NCBI RefSeq assembly: GCF_900231835.1 | Contig: NZ_OCTN01000001.1 | Span: forward strand, 62,001-126,000 | Direction of reading: 5' to 3' | Source of the DNA: Pontivivens marinum | GTDB lineage: Bacteria > Pseudomonadota > Alphaproteobacteria > Rhodobacterales > Rhodobacteraceae | DNA: 64,000 nt | Shown: piece by piece, positions 25,529-34,083 of the stretch | Position numbering within the stretch: position 1 is the first letter of the stretch | Layout of the letters: the number at the start of each line of letters is the position of its first letter | Program-made: the position numbers and the translations under genes | The notes under the pieces: model-generated | The model's database searches: none | Told to the model about the DNA's origin: nothing | The model's input: only the letters and a program-made list of their open reading frames with translations

Positions 25529-28048
25529 ATGAGCCAGCCATCCGTTATCCGGCTTGAGGATTACACACCGTTTTCGCACCCCGTGAAATCCGTCCACCTG
25601 ACATTCCGTTTGCACCCGACAGCCACCACCGTGCGGGCCGAGATTGCGTTTGACGGCGGCACTGGTGATCTGCGCCTAGACGGGGCCGCGCTGAAACTGC
25701 TTAGCGCGACGATAAACGGCACCCCAGTGACGCCGGTGTTGGACGAGGATGGCCTGACCGTTCCCGCCGCCGCCTTGCCCGATGGCCCGTTCACATGGGT
25801 TACCGAAACGCAGATCGACCCCGACGGCAACTCCACACTAGAGGGGCTGTACCACCGCCGCGATCTATTCATCACCCAATGCGAAGCCGAGGGCTTTCGC
25901 CGCATCACCTACTTCCCTGACCGCCCCGATGTGATGGCTGTCTACACCGTGCGGATCGAGGGGGATCACCCCGTCCTACTGTCCAATGGCGACCTGACGG
26001 CACAGGGCGATGGCTGGGCCGAATGGCACGATCCGTGGCCAAAACCCTGCTATCTGTTCGCGCTGGTCGCCGGTGATCTGCAATGTGTCGAGGACAACTT
26101 TACCACTATGTCGGGCCGCGATGTTGCCCTGAAAATCTGGGTCCGCGACGGCGACCAAAACCGCTGTGCCTATGCGATGGACAGCCTGATCCGATCCATG
26201 AAATGGGACGAGGAAAAATACGGTCGCGAATATGACCTGGACCTGTTTCAGATCGTCGCCGTCGATGATTTCAACGCTGGCGCGATGGAGAACAAGGGCC
26301 TCAACATCTTCAACTCCAAATACGTGCTGGCCAGTGCGGAAACCGCGACGGATGCCGACTTTGATGGCGTCGAGAGCGTGATTGCTCACGAATATTTCCA
26401 CAACTGGACCGGCAACCGGATCACCTGCCGCGACTGGTTCCAACTGTCGCTAAAGGAAGGATTGACCGTTTTCCGCGATCAGTGCTTCAGCGCCGATATG
26501 CGCTCTGCACCGGTCAAGCGGATCGATGACGTGCTGCGCCTGCGCGCCGGTCAATTCCGCGAGGATGCAGGCCCCCTCGCCCATCCGGTGCGCCCTGAAA
26601 GCTATGTGGAGATTAACAACTTCTACACCGCCACCGTGTACGAAAAAGGTGCGGAGCTGATCCGCATGCTGCGCGAAATCGTCGGGCCGGATGGGTATGA
26701 TGCCGCGCTGGCGCTGTATTTCGAGCGTCATGACGGTCAGGCCTGCACGATTAAACATTGGCTATCCGTGTTCACCGATGCGACGGGGCATGATTTCACC
26801 CAGTTCCGCCGCTGGTATCAGCAGGCAGGCACCCCGCGCGTCACAGTTGAGGATCGGTTCGAGGGGGGCGAGACGATCCTGACCTTCCGCCAGAACACGC
26901 CCCCGACACCGGGTCAGCCGGATAAACTGCCCGTGCCGATCCCGATCCGCTGGGGCTTGCTGGATGATAGCGGCGAGGTCGCAAACGGCACCCTGATCCT
27001 GACCGAGGCCGAGCAGGAATTGCGTGTCAAAACCGCGGCCCGCACGGTGCCGTCGGTGCTGCGCAGCTTCTCCGCGCCGGTGATCCTAGAACAGCAGGGA
27101 CAGGCCGGTGATGCGGCCGTGCGCCTTGCCCATGACACCGATGCGTTCAACCGCTGGGAGGCAGGCCGCACCCTCGCGCTGGACGTGCTGGCCGGTGATG
27201 GCGATCCGGCCCCGTGGCTGGACGGCGTGCAGGCGGTGCTGGCCGATGACACGCTGGATGCTGCCTTTCGCGCGCTGGTCCTCAGCCTGCCCACGCAGGA
27301 GGGGATCGCGCAGCAAATGGCGCAGCGTGGGCAAGTCGTTGACCCCGATCTGGTTTACGTCCGCCACCAATCGCTGGAGGAGGCGCTGACCTCGCGCCTT
27401 GGCCCTGATGCGATGCGGATTTCCAACACGATCCGGCCTACGGGCGACTACTCCCCCGATGGCGATGCACCGGGGCAGCGTACCTTGGCCAATCGGTTGC
27501 TCTCGCTCGCTGCACGCCGCGATACGGGACTGGCGCGGGATGCATTGAACGCCGCGACCAACATGACCGACCGGCTTGCCGCACTTGCGCCGCTGGTCCG
27601 TGCCGGTCAGGCGAAACAGGAACTGGCCGCGTTCCACGCCGAATGGTCCGGCACCGATCTGGTGATCGACAAGTGGTTCGCCATGCAGACCGGACTGGCC
27701 CCTGCGGATCAAGCGCTGGACGTGGCCAAGCGACTCCAGAACCACGATGATTTCACGTGGAAGGTGCCGAACCGCTTCCGCTCCTTGGTCGGTGGTTTGA
27801 TCGGCAACACCGCCGCGTTCCATCGTGCGGACGGGGCCAGCTATGTCTGGCTGGCAGATTGGCTGATCCAGATCGACAAGCTGAACCCGATGCTTGCCGC
27901 CCGCATGTCCGCCGCGTTCGAGACGTGGCGCCGTTACGATCAGGACCGACAGACCCTGATCCTCGATCAATTGGAACGCATCGCCAGCACCGATGGCGTA
28001 AGCCGCGATATGGGCGAGATGGTCGGGCGCATGCGCGCCCAATCCTGA
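25529..28048 (+). CDS. pepN: Aminopeptidase N (alanyl aminopeptidase, M1)
   Basis: An 839-residue zinc metallopeptidase of the bacterial PepN type. GAMENKGLNIFN is the exopeptidase motif, and VIAHEYFHNWTGNR supplies HExxH with the third ligand Glu 19 residues on (LKEGLTVFRDQ). It has the N-terminal beta domain and the all-helical C-terminal DUF3458 domains. It removes N-terminal residues from peptides in the cytoplasm. ATG at 25529 is preferred over 25514, as GAAGGGA lies before it. It is divergent from glcB. A perfect 10-bp hairpin at 28057-28080 follows the stop. Confidence 0.96.
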   Translation: MSQPSVIRLEDYTPFSHPVKSVHLTFRLHPTATTVRAEIAFDGGTGDLRLDGAALKLLSATINGTPVTPVLDEDGLTVPAAALPDGPFTWVTETQIDPDGNSTLEGLYHRRDLFITQCEAEGFRRITYFPDRPDVMAVYTVRIEGDHPVLLSNGDLTAQGDGWAEWHDPWPKPCYLFALVAGDLQCVEDNFTTMSGRDVALKIWVRDGDQNRCAYAMDSLIRSMKWDEEKYGREYDLDLFQIVAVDDFNAGAMENKGLNIFNSKYVLASAETATDADFDGVESVIAHEYFHNWTGNRITCRDWFQLSLKEGLTVFRDQCFSADMRSAPVKRIDDVLRLRAGQFREDAGPLAHPVRPESYVEINNFYTATVYEKGAELIRMLREIVGPDGYDAALALYFERHDGQACTIKHWLSVFTDATGHDFTQFRRWYQQAGTPRVTVEDRFEGGETILTFRQNTPPTPGQPDKLPVPIPIRWGLLDDSGEVANGTLILTEAEQELRVKTAARTVPSVLRSFSAPVILEQQGQAGDAAVRLAHDTDAFNRWEAGRTLALDVLAGDGDPAPWLDGVQAVLADDTLDAAFRALVLSLPTQEGIAQQMAQRGQVVDPDLVYVRHQSLEEALTSRLGPDAMRISNTIRPTGDYSPDGDAPGQRTLANRLLSLAARRDTGLARDALNAATNMTDRLAALAPLVRAGQAKQELAAFHAEWSGTDLVIDKWFAMQTGLAPADQALDVAKRLQNHDDFTWKVPNRFRSLVGGLIGNTAAFHRADGASYVWLADWLIQIDKLNPMLAARMSAAFETWRRYDQDRQTLILDQLERIASTDGVSRDMGEMVGRMRAQS

Positions 28049-28056
28049 AACAGAAA

Positions 28057-28080
28057 CGGCGGCAGGGTCCCCTGCCGCCG
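28057..28080 (+). terminator. Hairpin after pepN
   Basis: CGGCGGCAGG and CCTGCCGCCG pair perfectly over 10 bp with the loop GTCC, 9 bp after the pepN stop. A T run is lacking, so it may need a factor to terminate. Confidence 0.6.
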
Positions 28081-28082
28081 CT

Positions 28083-28139
28083 CCAAATCTGCCAGCCATA
28101 AAGCAGCCGCATAGCAGCCACTTCGCAGCCTGTAAAAAT
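28083..28139. repeat. Dispersed intergenic repeat, copy B
   Basis: This roughly 57-bp element aligns with copy A at 22192-22251: both have CCAAA-TCTGCCAGCCA, then AGCAGCC twice, then CTT-CAGCCTG in the same order and spacing. It touches the fpr stop codon. The terminal inverted repeat is degraded here and the inner hairpin is imperfect. Confidence 0.65.
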
Positions 28140-28933
28140 CAGCCGACAAAGGCCTTTTCCAGCACGAAATCTGCGGGCGAAGAATTGGAGCCCTCCTTGA
28201 AACCGGCCTCCTCCAAAATCTCCTTCACGTCCAGATTCAGGCCCATCGAGCCACAAATCATTACGCGATCCTCGGCAGGGTTCAGCGGCCCCGTGCCAAG
28301 CGCCTGATACAACTCACCCGAGCGCATCAAATCGGTAATTCGCCCTTTGTTTACAAACTCTTCCTGCGTGGCAGTAGGGTAGTAATGTAGCTTGGCCGCG
28401 ACTTCCTCACCCACCAGTGGATCCTCGGGCAGATGCTCAACCAGTTCCTGACCATAGGCCAGCTCCTCAACCGTGCGGCAGGTATGGGTCAGGATAACCT
28501 GTTCATAACGCTCGTAAATATCGGGATCACGGATCAGGGACGCAAATGGCGCCAGACCAGTACCTGTTGCCAGCAGCCACAGACGTTTACCCGGCAACAG
28601 CGCATCGGTGACCAGCGTTCCGACAGGCTTGGGCCGTACAATCACTTGATCCCCAACGGATATTTTCTGCAACTTCGAGGTCAACGGCCCGTCAGGCACC
28701 TTGATCGAGTAGAATTCCAGCGTCTCATCCCATGATGGCGAGGCGATGGAATAGGCGCGCAATAGCGGCTTGCCGTCATCCTTTAGCAAACCGATCATCA
28801 CAAACTCACCCGACCGGAATCGCAGCGATGCAGGGCGGGTTACGCGAAACGAAAAAAGCGTATCGCTCCAGTGTTTTACCTCGGTTACGGTCTGCGCATC
28901 AGGCATGACTTTGACGGCTTGTTGAATGGTCAT
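28139..28933 (-). CDS. fpr: Ferredoxin/flavodoxin-NADP(+) reductase
   Basis: A 264-residue FAD enzyme of the subclass-I bacterial FPR type. RAYSIASPSWDETLEFYSIK is the FAD-binding block, LWLLATGTGLAPFASLIRDP the NADP pyrophosphate site, MICGSMGLNLDVKEILEEAG the nicotinamide part, and the short C-terminal tail ends in EKAFVG. It exchanges electrons between NADPH and ferredoxin or flavodoxin. It closes the sulfur-assimilation block, where it can feed the ferredoxin-type sulfite reductase; the link is by position. It lies 12 bp from the DUF934 gene. Confidence 0.94.
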   Translation of the reverse strand: MTIQQAVKVMPDAQTVTEVKHWSDTLFSFRVTRPASLRFRSGEFVMIGLLKDDGKPLLRAYSIASPSWDETLEFYSIKVPDGPLTSKLQKISVGDQVIVRPKPVGTLVTDALLPGKRLWLLATGTGLAPFASLIRDPDIYERYEQVILTHTCRTVEELAYGQELVEHLPEDPLVGEEVAAKLHYYPTATQEEFVNKGRITDLMRSGELYQALGTGPLNPAEDRVMICGSMGLNLDVKEILEEAGFKEGSNSSPADFVLEKAFVG

Positions 28934-28945
28934 CTGGGGAAATCC

Positions 28946-29347
28946 TTACGCGGAACGGCGGAATTTGGACTGGTAGCGCTGGGTTTGAACCGGCTTCCAC
29001 TGTGGTTCGGGCTGACGTGCGGCTAGGGTGTCGTCGATCTCAACCTCGTCGAAGCCCGATCCGCGTGCCTTACGATATTGTTCAGCGATTACATGACCCT
29101 GCGCCCGCAAAGTGCCCTTGTACCCCAGATCGCGCAGACGCGATGCGATGGAGAACCCACGTCCATCGGCGCTGGACGGGAACGGAATACGGATCACCGC
29201 CGCGTCCTTGACCGTGTCAAAGATCGCGACAACATCGGCGTCGTTCGGCACATCCACACCCTGCCCCGGCAATTGCTCACCCGGAGCTGCGAAACCGGCA
29301 TTGAAGCCATCGGGGCCAAAGCCCGCATCGGTTACAATCACGCTCAT
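28946..29347 (-). CDS. DUF934 family protein of the sulfate assimilation operon
   Basis: A 133-residue soluble protein. The central FPSSADGRGFSIASRLRDLG and KGTLRAQGHVIAEQYRKARG are the DUF934 core; the C-terminal WKPVQTQRYQSKFRRSA is basic. The family has no proven activity but nearly always sits beside cysH and cysI, so a role in sulfite reduction or electron supply is likely. Its ATG at 29347 overlaps the cysH stop by 4 bp. An in-frame reading further upstream runs through cysH and is not real. Confidence 0.9.
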   Translation of the reverse strand: MSVIVTDAGFGPDGFNAGFAAPGEQLPGQGVDVPNDADVVAIFDTVKDAAVIRIPFPSSADGRGFSIASRLRDLGYKGTLRAQGHVIAEQYRKARGSGFDEVEIDDTLAARQPEPQWKPVQTQRYQSKFRRSA

Positions 29348-30096
29348 GCTACTGTCTCCTTGAGCGGTCCACGCACCATCTTTCCGTCGATGAAGTGGAT
29401 ACCGCATTCCTCTTTTTCCGCGCCGCGCCAACGTCCTGCGCGGGGGTCTTCGCCCTCGGCCACCTTGGACGTGCATGGGGCGCAACCGATGGACGGATAG
29501 CCCTGCGCGACCAGCGGATGCCGGGGCAGTTTGTTGTTCCAGATATAGTCCTGCACATCCGACGGATCCCAATGGGCCAGCGGATTGATCTTGATCCGGC
29601 GGTCGCCTTCAGCCTCAAAAAACTGCAAGGCGGCGCGGGTGCCCGACTGGAACCGTTTGCGTCCTGTGATCCACGCGTCATAGGGGGTCAACGCGGCCTC
29701 CAGCGGGATGGTTTTGCGCAGGGCACAGCACGCATCGGTATCACGTTGATTCAACGTGCCATCAGGGTCCTGCGCGGCCAATTGTGTGCGACTGGCCCGA
29801 ATGATCTGCACATTGGTCATGCCCAGCTTTTCCGCCACATCCACCTGATATTGCAGAGTTTCGGGGAACAGCATCTCCGTATCGATGAACAATACGGGGA
29901 TGTCTGGCCGTACAATCGCGGCCAGATGCAGCAGCACGACGCTTTCCGCCCCAAAGGACGAAACCAGCGCCACACGGCCTGTTTCCCTAGCGTTCAGCGC
30001 CTCGCGCAGAACGGCGCCTGCGGCATGATGCCGGAAACGGTCGTTCAGCGCGCTGACACGTTCAGCAACGGTGGCGAAATCCTGCTCAGGCCGCAT
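29344..30096 (-). CDS. cysH: APS/PAPS reductase (adenylyl-sulfate reductase, 4Fe-4S type)
   Basis: A 250-residue reductase turning (phospho)adenylyl sulfate to sulfite. SSFGAESVVLLHL is the PP-loop. The double Cys CC at 123-124 (DACCALRK) with C205-x-x-C208 (GCAPC) is the iron-sulfur signature of enzymes that prefer APS over PAPS, and ECGIH near the end carries the catalytic Cys. The ATG at 30096 overlaps the end of the sulfite reductase gene by 11 bp. A longer in-frame reading to 30186 lies within that gene. Works with sulfite reductase next door. Confidence 0.94.
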   Translation of the reverse strand: MRPEQDFATVAERVSALNDRFRHHAAGAVLREALNARETGRVALVSSFGAESVVLLHLAAIVRPDIPVLFIDTEMLFPETLQYQVDVAEKLGMTNVQIIRASRTQLAAQDPDGTLNQRDTDACCALRKTIPLEAALTPYDAWITGRKRFQSGTRAALQFFEAEGDRRIKINPLAHWDPSDVQDYIWNNKLPRHPLVAQGYPSIGCAPCTSKVAEGEDPRAGRWRGAEKEECGIHFIDGKMVRGPLKETVA

Positions 30097-31741
30097 TAGC
30101 CTTCTCCGTTTTCTCTGGATAGAGCGCCGCCTTGAACGGGCCCATTCCGACACGTCGATATGCTTCGAGGAAGGTTTCCTCGTCACTGCTGCGCAGGTCC
30201 AGATAGGCCACGATCAAACGCTCGACCGCGGGCACAATCTCATCATAGGCAAAGCCGGGGCCCGCCCGCTCACCAATGGTTGCGGTTTCGGTGCCGTCAC
30301 CGCCCAGCGTGATCTGGTAGTTTTCCACGCCGGCGCGATCCAGACCCAGAATGCCGATATGACCGACATGGTGGTGACCACAGGCGTTGATGCAGCCCGA
30401 GATCTTGATCTTGAGTGGACCGATATCGCGCTGCGCATCCAGATCGGAAAACGCCGTCGAAATCTGCTGTGCAACCGGGATCGAGCGAGCTGTCGCCAGC
30501 GCACAGTAATCCATGCCCGGGCATGCGATGATATCCGAAACCAGACCCACATTCGCCGTCGCCAAACCAACCGCCGCCAGCGCGCGGTAAATCGCGGGCA
30601 AATCGCCACGATGCACATGGGGCAGAATCACGTTCTGCTCATGGCTGATGCGCAGCTCGTTATGGCCGAATTCCTCAGCCATATCTGCCATGACGCGCAT
30701 CTGTTCGGATGTCGCATCGCCCGGCGTTTCGCCGATCCCCTTGAGCGAGATCGTGACAATCGCGTAGTCAGGGTTCTTGTGCGCGGTGGTGTTCGTATCG
30801 ATAAAGCTGCGCAGCGGGCCGTCAAATACGGGTGCGATGTCGGCTTGCTTATATGCGGGCTGTTGGAAACCGCTCTCGATATGGTCGATCAGGTCCTGCG
30901 GCACGACAAAATCGTCGCGGATGCGGTCGAAAACCTCACCCACGCGGGCCTGCATCGTCTCCAGCGACTCCTCGTGAACGAGGATTTTGATGCGGGCTTT
31001 ATACTTGTTATCGCGGCGACCGTGCAGGTTATAGACCTGCATCACAGCCTCAAGGTAGGGCAGCAGGTCCGCCTTGGGCAGGTAATCGCACAGGACTTTG
31101 CCGACCATTGGTGTACGGCCCAGACCACCGCCAACGATGACCTCGTAGCCCGGCTCACCGGCCGCGTTACGCACCATGCGCAGGCCGATATCATGGGCCT
31201 TTACCACGGCACGATCGTTGGGCGAGCCGGTGACGGCTACCTTGAATTTGCGCGGTAGGAACTGGAATTCGGGGTGATCGGTGGACCACTGGCGCACCAG
31301 TTCTGCTGTTGGGCGCGGGTCCTCGATCTCATCCGCGGCGGCACCGGCGAAGTGGTCCGCCGTCACGTTGCGGATCGTATTGCCCGAGGTCTGGATCGCA
31401 TGCATGCCCACATCAGCCAAGGCTTGCAGCATGTCCGGCACATCCATCAGCGCAGGCCAGTTATACTGGATGTTCTGGCGCGTGGTGAAGTGGCCGTAGC
31501 CCTTGTCCCACTTATCCGCAATATCGGCGAGCGTCCGCATCTGGCCGCCATTCAGCGTGCCATAGGGGATCGCCACGCGCAGCATATAGGCGTGCAATTG
31601 CAGGTACAGGCCGTTCATAAGGCGCAGCGGCTTGAACTCGTCCTCGGTCATGGAACCGTCCAGACGGCGAGCGACCTGCCCACGGAATTCCTGCACGCGG
31701 CCATTGACGAAATCACGGTCAAAATCGGTGTAATCGTACAT
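30086..31741 (-). CDS. cysI: Nitrite/sulfite reductase (siroheme, ferredoxin type)
   Basis: A 551-residue enzyme reducing sulfite to sulfide by six electrons. GHFTTRQNIQYNWPAL holds siroheme-binding Arg residues; CPGMDYC and SGCINACGHHHVGHIG supply the four Cys of the coupled siroheme/4Fe-4S centre. There is no fused flavoprotein or separate cysJ, so electrons likely come from ferredoxin via the FPR gene of the operon. Gene order with cysG, DUF2849 and cysH makes sulfite, not nitrite, the substrate. Confidence 0.94.
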   Translation of the reverse strand: MYDYTDFDRDFVNGRVQEFRGQVARRLDGSMTEDEFKPLRLMNGLYLQLHAYMLRVAIPYGTLNGGQMRTLADIADKWDKGYGHFTTRQNIQYNWPALMDVPDMLQALADVGMHAIQTSGNTIRNVTADHFAGAAADEIEDPRPTAELVRQWSTDHPEFQFLPRKFKVAVTGSPNDRAVVKAHDIGLRMVRNAAGEPGYEVIVGGGLGRTPMVGKVLCDYLPKADLLPYLEAVMQVYNLHGRRDNKYKARIKILVHEESLETMQARVGEVFDRIRDDFVVPQDLIDHIESGFQQPAYKQADIAPVFDGPLRSFIDTNTTAHKNPDYAIVTISLKGIGETPGDATSEQMRVMADMAEEFGHNELRISHEQNVILPHVHRGDLPAIYRALAAVGLATANVGLVSDIIACPGMDYCALATARSIPVAQQISTAFSDLDAQRDIGPLKIKISGCINACGHHHVGHIGILGLDRAGVENYQITLGGDGTETATIGERAGPGFAYDEIVPAVERLIVAYLDLRSSDEETFLEAYRRVGMGPFKAALYPEKTEKANAA

Positions 31742-31744
31742 GGT

Positions 31745-32053
31745 TCAGACCCCTGCTTCGGCTTGCTTGCCGTGGTTGTAGTTCGATGGTCCGCGGGTGC
31801 GGAATTCCTCGCGGAAGTGGACGGGGCCGGGCGTGCCGCTGACGTCCAGCGTTGCCTCCGCCAGATATGGCCCGACGATGGTCAGTTGTTGCGCGTTGGC
31901 CTGTGCCAGCAGCTCGTCCGCCTCCTCCTGAGTGCGGGCGACCAGCGCGTCGGCGTGATCGCGTGCCCATGTGCCAGTTGCGGTCAGGTAGATAACGTCG
32001 CCCAGCAACAGATCATTTGCGGTCACGACTTTGGGCTTAAAGACTTTGGCCAT
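31745..32053 (-). CDS. DUF2849 family protein
   Basis: A 102-residue soluble protein with the DUF2849 layout: KVVTANDLLLGDVIYLTATG, a helix rich in Ala/Glu (ARTQEEADELLAQANAQ), and VGPYLAEATL. In alphaproteobacteria this small protein is regularly encoded between cysG and the sulfite reductase, as here; the function is not known. It is separated by 1 bp from cysG and 3 bp from cysI, thus translationally coupled. Confidence 0.88.
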   Translation of the reverse strand: MAKVFKPKVVTANDLLLGDVIYLTATGTWARDHADALVARTQEEADELLAQANAQQLTIVGPYLAEATLDVSGTPGPVHFREEFRTRGPSNYNHGKQAEAGV

Positions 32054-32054
32054 C

Positions 32055-33461
32055 TTATGCCTCCACTGTTTGAAGTTCGGGGGCCGAAAGGGCCGGAAGC
32101 ACGGCTTCTGCCGCGCGGGGTGTCAGGCCCAGCATCAGGATCACGGGGCCGTTCACGGCCTCACGCGCCAGCATGTCGGGCAAATCGATCAGGGTTGTGG
32201 GCAGCACGCGCTGATCGGCGCGGCTGACATTTTCGATCGCGGTGATCGGCGTATCCTCGGGCGCGCCATGCATCATCAGGCGACCGCGCAGGAAGGTGCT
32301 GGCCTTGCGCCCCATATAGATCGCGGCAGTTGCGCCATCGCGTGCCAGATCGCGCCAGTCCTGTTCGGCAAAGCCATCGACATCGTGGCCGGTGACAATG
32401 CGGAAGGATTTGTTGCGCCCGCGCTTGGTCAGGCTTTGCCCCAGCGACGCCGCAGCGGCCGATGCAGTGGTGATGCCCGGAACGATTTCCCATGACACGC
32501 CATGGGCGACCAGCGCCTCGATCTCCTCATCCAGACGGGCGAAAATCGCAACATCGCCGCCCTTGAGCCGCGCAACCTTGTGCCCCTCGGCCGCTTTGGC
32601 CACGATGACGGCGTTGATGTCTTCCTGCTTCCACGAGGGACCAAAGCCGGTTTTGCCGACCTCGATGATTTCCGCCTCACGACGGGCCAGCTCCAGAATA
32701 CCCGCGCCGACCAAGCGGTCAGCAACCACGACATCTGCCTCATGCAACAGGCGGCGGGCCTTCATGGTCAGCAATTCGGGGTCGCCGGGGCCCGCGCCGA
32801 TCAGGGCAACATGGCCCGCATCAACATCAGCGTTCAGCGTTTCGGCCAGCAGATCGTCCAGAACCTCACGCGCGGCGTCTGGCCCTTGGGCCAAGGCACG
32901 GGGGCCGCGCTCAAAGTAGAATTTCGACCAGAACCCGCGACGAATGCGGCCCATGGGCAGCGCATCCGCAACGGGGCGGAATGCCTGACCGATGCGGGCC
33001 AGTGTGCCCAGATTGGTGGGCAGCATTTCCTCAACCCGCCGCTTGATATCACGCGCCAGAACAGGAGCCGCGCCCTCCGTCCCGATGGCGATGGTCACGG
33101 GATCGCGGTCCACAATTGCAGGGGTGATGAACTGGCTGTCCTCAAGGTTATCAACGATATTGGTCAGCGCGCCTGCCTGCCGTCCGATGGCGGCGGCGCG
33201 GGAATCCTCAACAGCGTCCTCATTCGCGCCATAAACTAGCGCGGCGCAAACGGCATCGCCCTGCTCAATCGAGCGTTCGATCAGGGTCAAGCGGCCCTCG
33301 GCGGCCAGCTCAACCAGTTTGGGGTGTGGATCGATGCCGTAAACGGCAATATTGGCATCCGATTTCAGGATCAGCCGCAGCTTGGCCAGCGCGCATTCAC
33401 CAGCACCCGATACGATCACTCGGCGACCCTCAAGGTTGAGGAAGATTGGGAAATGGCGCAT
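32055..33461 (-). CDS. cysG: Siroheme synthase CysG (dehydrogenase/ferrochelatase plus methyltransferase)
   Basis: A 468-residue fusion making siroheme from uroporphyrinogen III. Residues 1-200 are the precorrin-2 dehydrogenase/ferrochelatase (FLNLEGRRVIVSGAGECALA). Residues about 210-460 are the SAM methyltransferase (VALIGAGPGDPELLTMKARR, VARLKGGDVAIFARLDEEIE, IVPGITTASAAAASLG). It supplies the cofactor for the sulfite reductase downstream. AGGAG lies 6 bp before the ATG at 33461. It is the first gene of the operon and divergent from the Lrp regulator. Confidence 0.95.
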   Translation of the reverse strand: MRHFPIFLNLEGRRVIVSGAGECALAKLRLILKSDANIAVYGIDPHPKLVELAAEGRLTLIERSIEQGDAVCAALVYGANEDAVEDSRAAAIGRQAGALTNIVDNLEDSQFITPAIVDRDPVTIAIGTEGAAPVLARDIKRRVEEMLPTNLGTLARIGQAFRPVADALPMGRIRRGFWSKFYFERGPRALAQGPDAAREVLDDLLAETLNADVDAGHVALIGAGPGDPELLTMKARRLLHEADVVVADRLVGAGILELARREAEIIEVGKTGFGPSWKQEDINAVIVAKAAEGHKVARLKGGDVAIFARLDEEIEALVAHGVSWEIVPGITTASAAAASLGQSLTKRGRNKSFRIVTGHDVDGFAEQDWRDLARDGATAAIYMGRKASTFLRGRLMMHGAPEDTPITAIENVSRADQRVLPTTLIDLPDMLAREAVNGPVILMLGLTPRAAEAVLPALSAPELQTVEA

Positions 33462-33510
33462 TGCGTTCTCCTGCTTCACGGTTCAGCTACAGATGGCACC
33501 TTAGAACATA

Positions 33511-33543
33511 ATTCCTAGATTCATGGTATATACGGCTAGAAAT
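33511..33543. promoter_or_regulatory. Dyad between cysG and the Lrp gene
   Basis: ATTCCTAG (33511-33518) and CTAGAAAT (33536-33543) form an inverted repeat with 7 of 8 matches, centres 25 bp apart, in an AT-rich stretch of the divergent promoter. This could be the Lrp-family operator. Confidence 0.4.
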
Positions 33544-33609
33544 AAGAACTTTGATCCACTACACCGCACTAGTCGGAACGTTTCGACCGCGATTTGGGGA
33601 ATTAGCAGA

Positions 33610-34083
33610 ATGAACATCCGCATGGACGATATAGACCGGAAAATCCTTGTTGAGTTGCAGGAGGATTCCTCACGCTCACTGGATGAAATCGCCCGTCGGG
33701 TGGGGGCGTCCAAGACCCCCGTCTGGAACAGAATCCGCAAAATGCGTGAGGCTGGAATCATCAAGGGGCAGACCACGTTGCTCGACCCTGAAAAGCTGGG
33801 ATTGGAGGCGTGTTTCTTTGTTTTGATCCGCACCAGCGAACATGATGCAGGTTGGTTGGAGCGGTTCCTGAACGCCGTGCAAAACCGCCCCGAGGTGATG
33901 GAGGCGCATCGTCTGGCCGGTGATATTGACTATATTCTAAAGGTCCGCGTCGCCAGTGCGCGCGCCTATGATGATTTCTACCGCGCGCTGATCCGCGAGG
34001 TTTCCGTCTATAACGTGACCTCCACCCTCTCGATGGAGGAGATCAAGAACACCACCGCGCTGCCTATCCCTGAACCGGAATAA
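33610..34083 (+). CDS. Lrp/AsnC family regulator
   Basis: A 157-residue regulator. Residues 5-55 form the helix-turn-helix (MDDIDRKILVELQEDSSRSL, then DEIARRVGASKTPVWNRIRK) and residues 75-150 the ligand-binding RAM domain (HRLAGDIDYILKVRVASARA). The ATG at 33610 is chosen; 33622 is an alternative, and a more distant upstream ATG is too long for the family. It is divergent from cysG with 148 bp between starts. Members in this position commonly control Cys/sulfur genes in alphaproteobacteria; here that is inference. It converges with the RpiR gene with no gap. Confidence 0.92.
   Translation: MNIRMDDIDRKILVELQEDSSRSLDEIARRVGASKTPVWNRIRKMREAGIIKGQTTLLDPEKLGLEACFFVLIRTSEHDAGWLERFLNAVQNRPEVMEAHRLAGDIDYILKVRVASARAYDDFYRALIREVSVYNVTSTLSMEEIKNTTALPIPEPE

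Noticed and set aside
30086-31741. Assimilatory nitrite reductase as the function of the siroheme enzyme
   Set aside because: The residues cannot fully exclude it, but the operon with cysG, cysH, DUF934 and no nitrate genes argues for sulfite.
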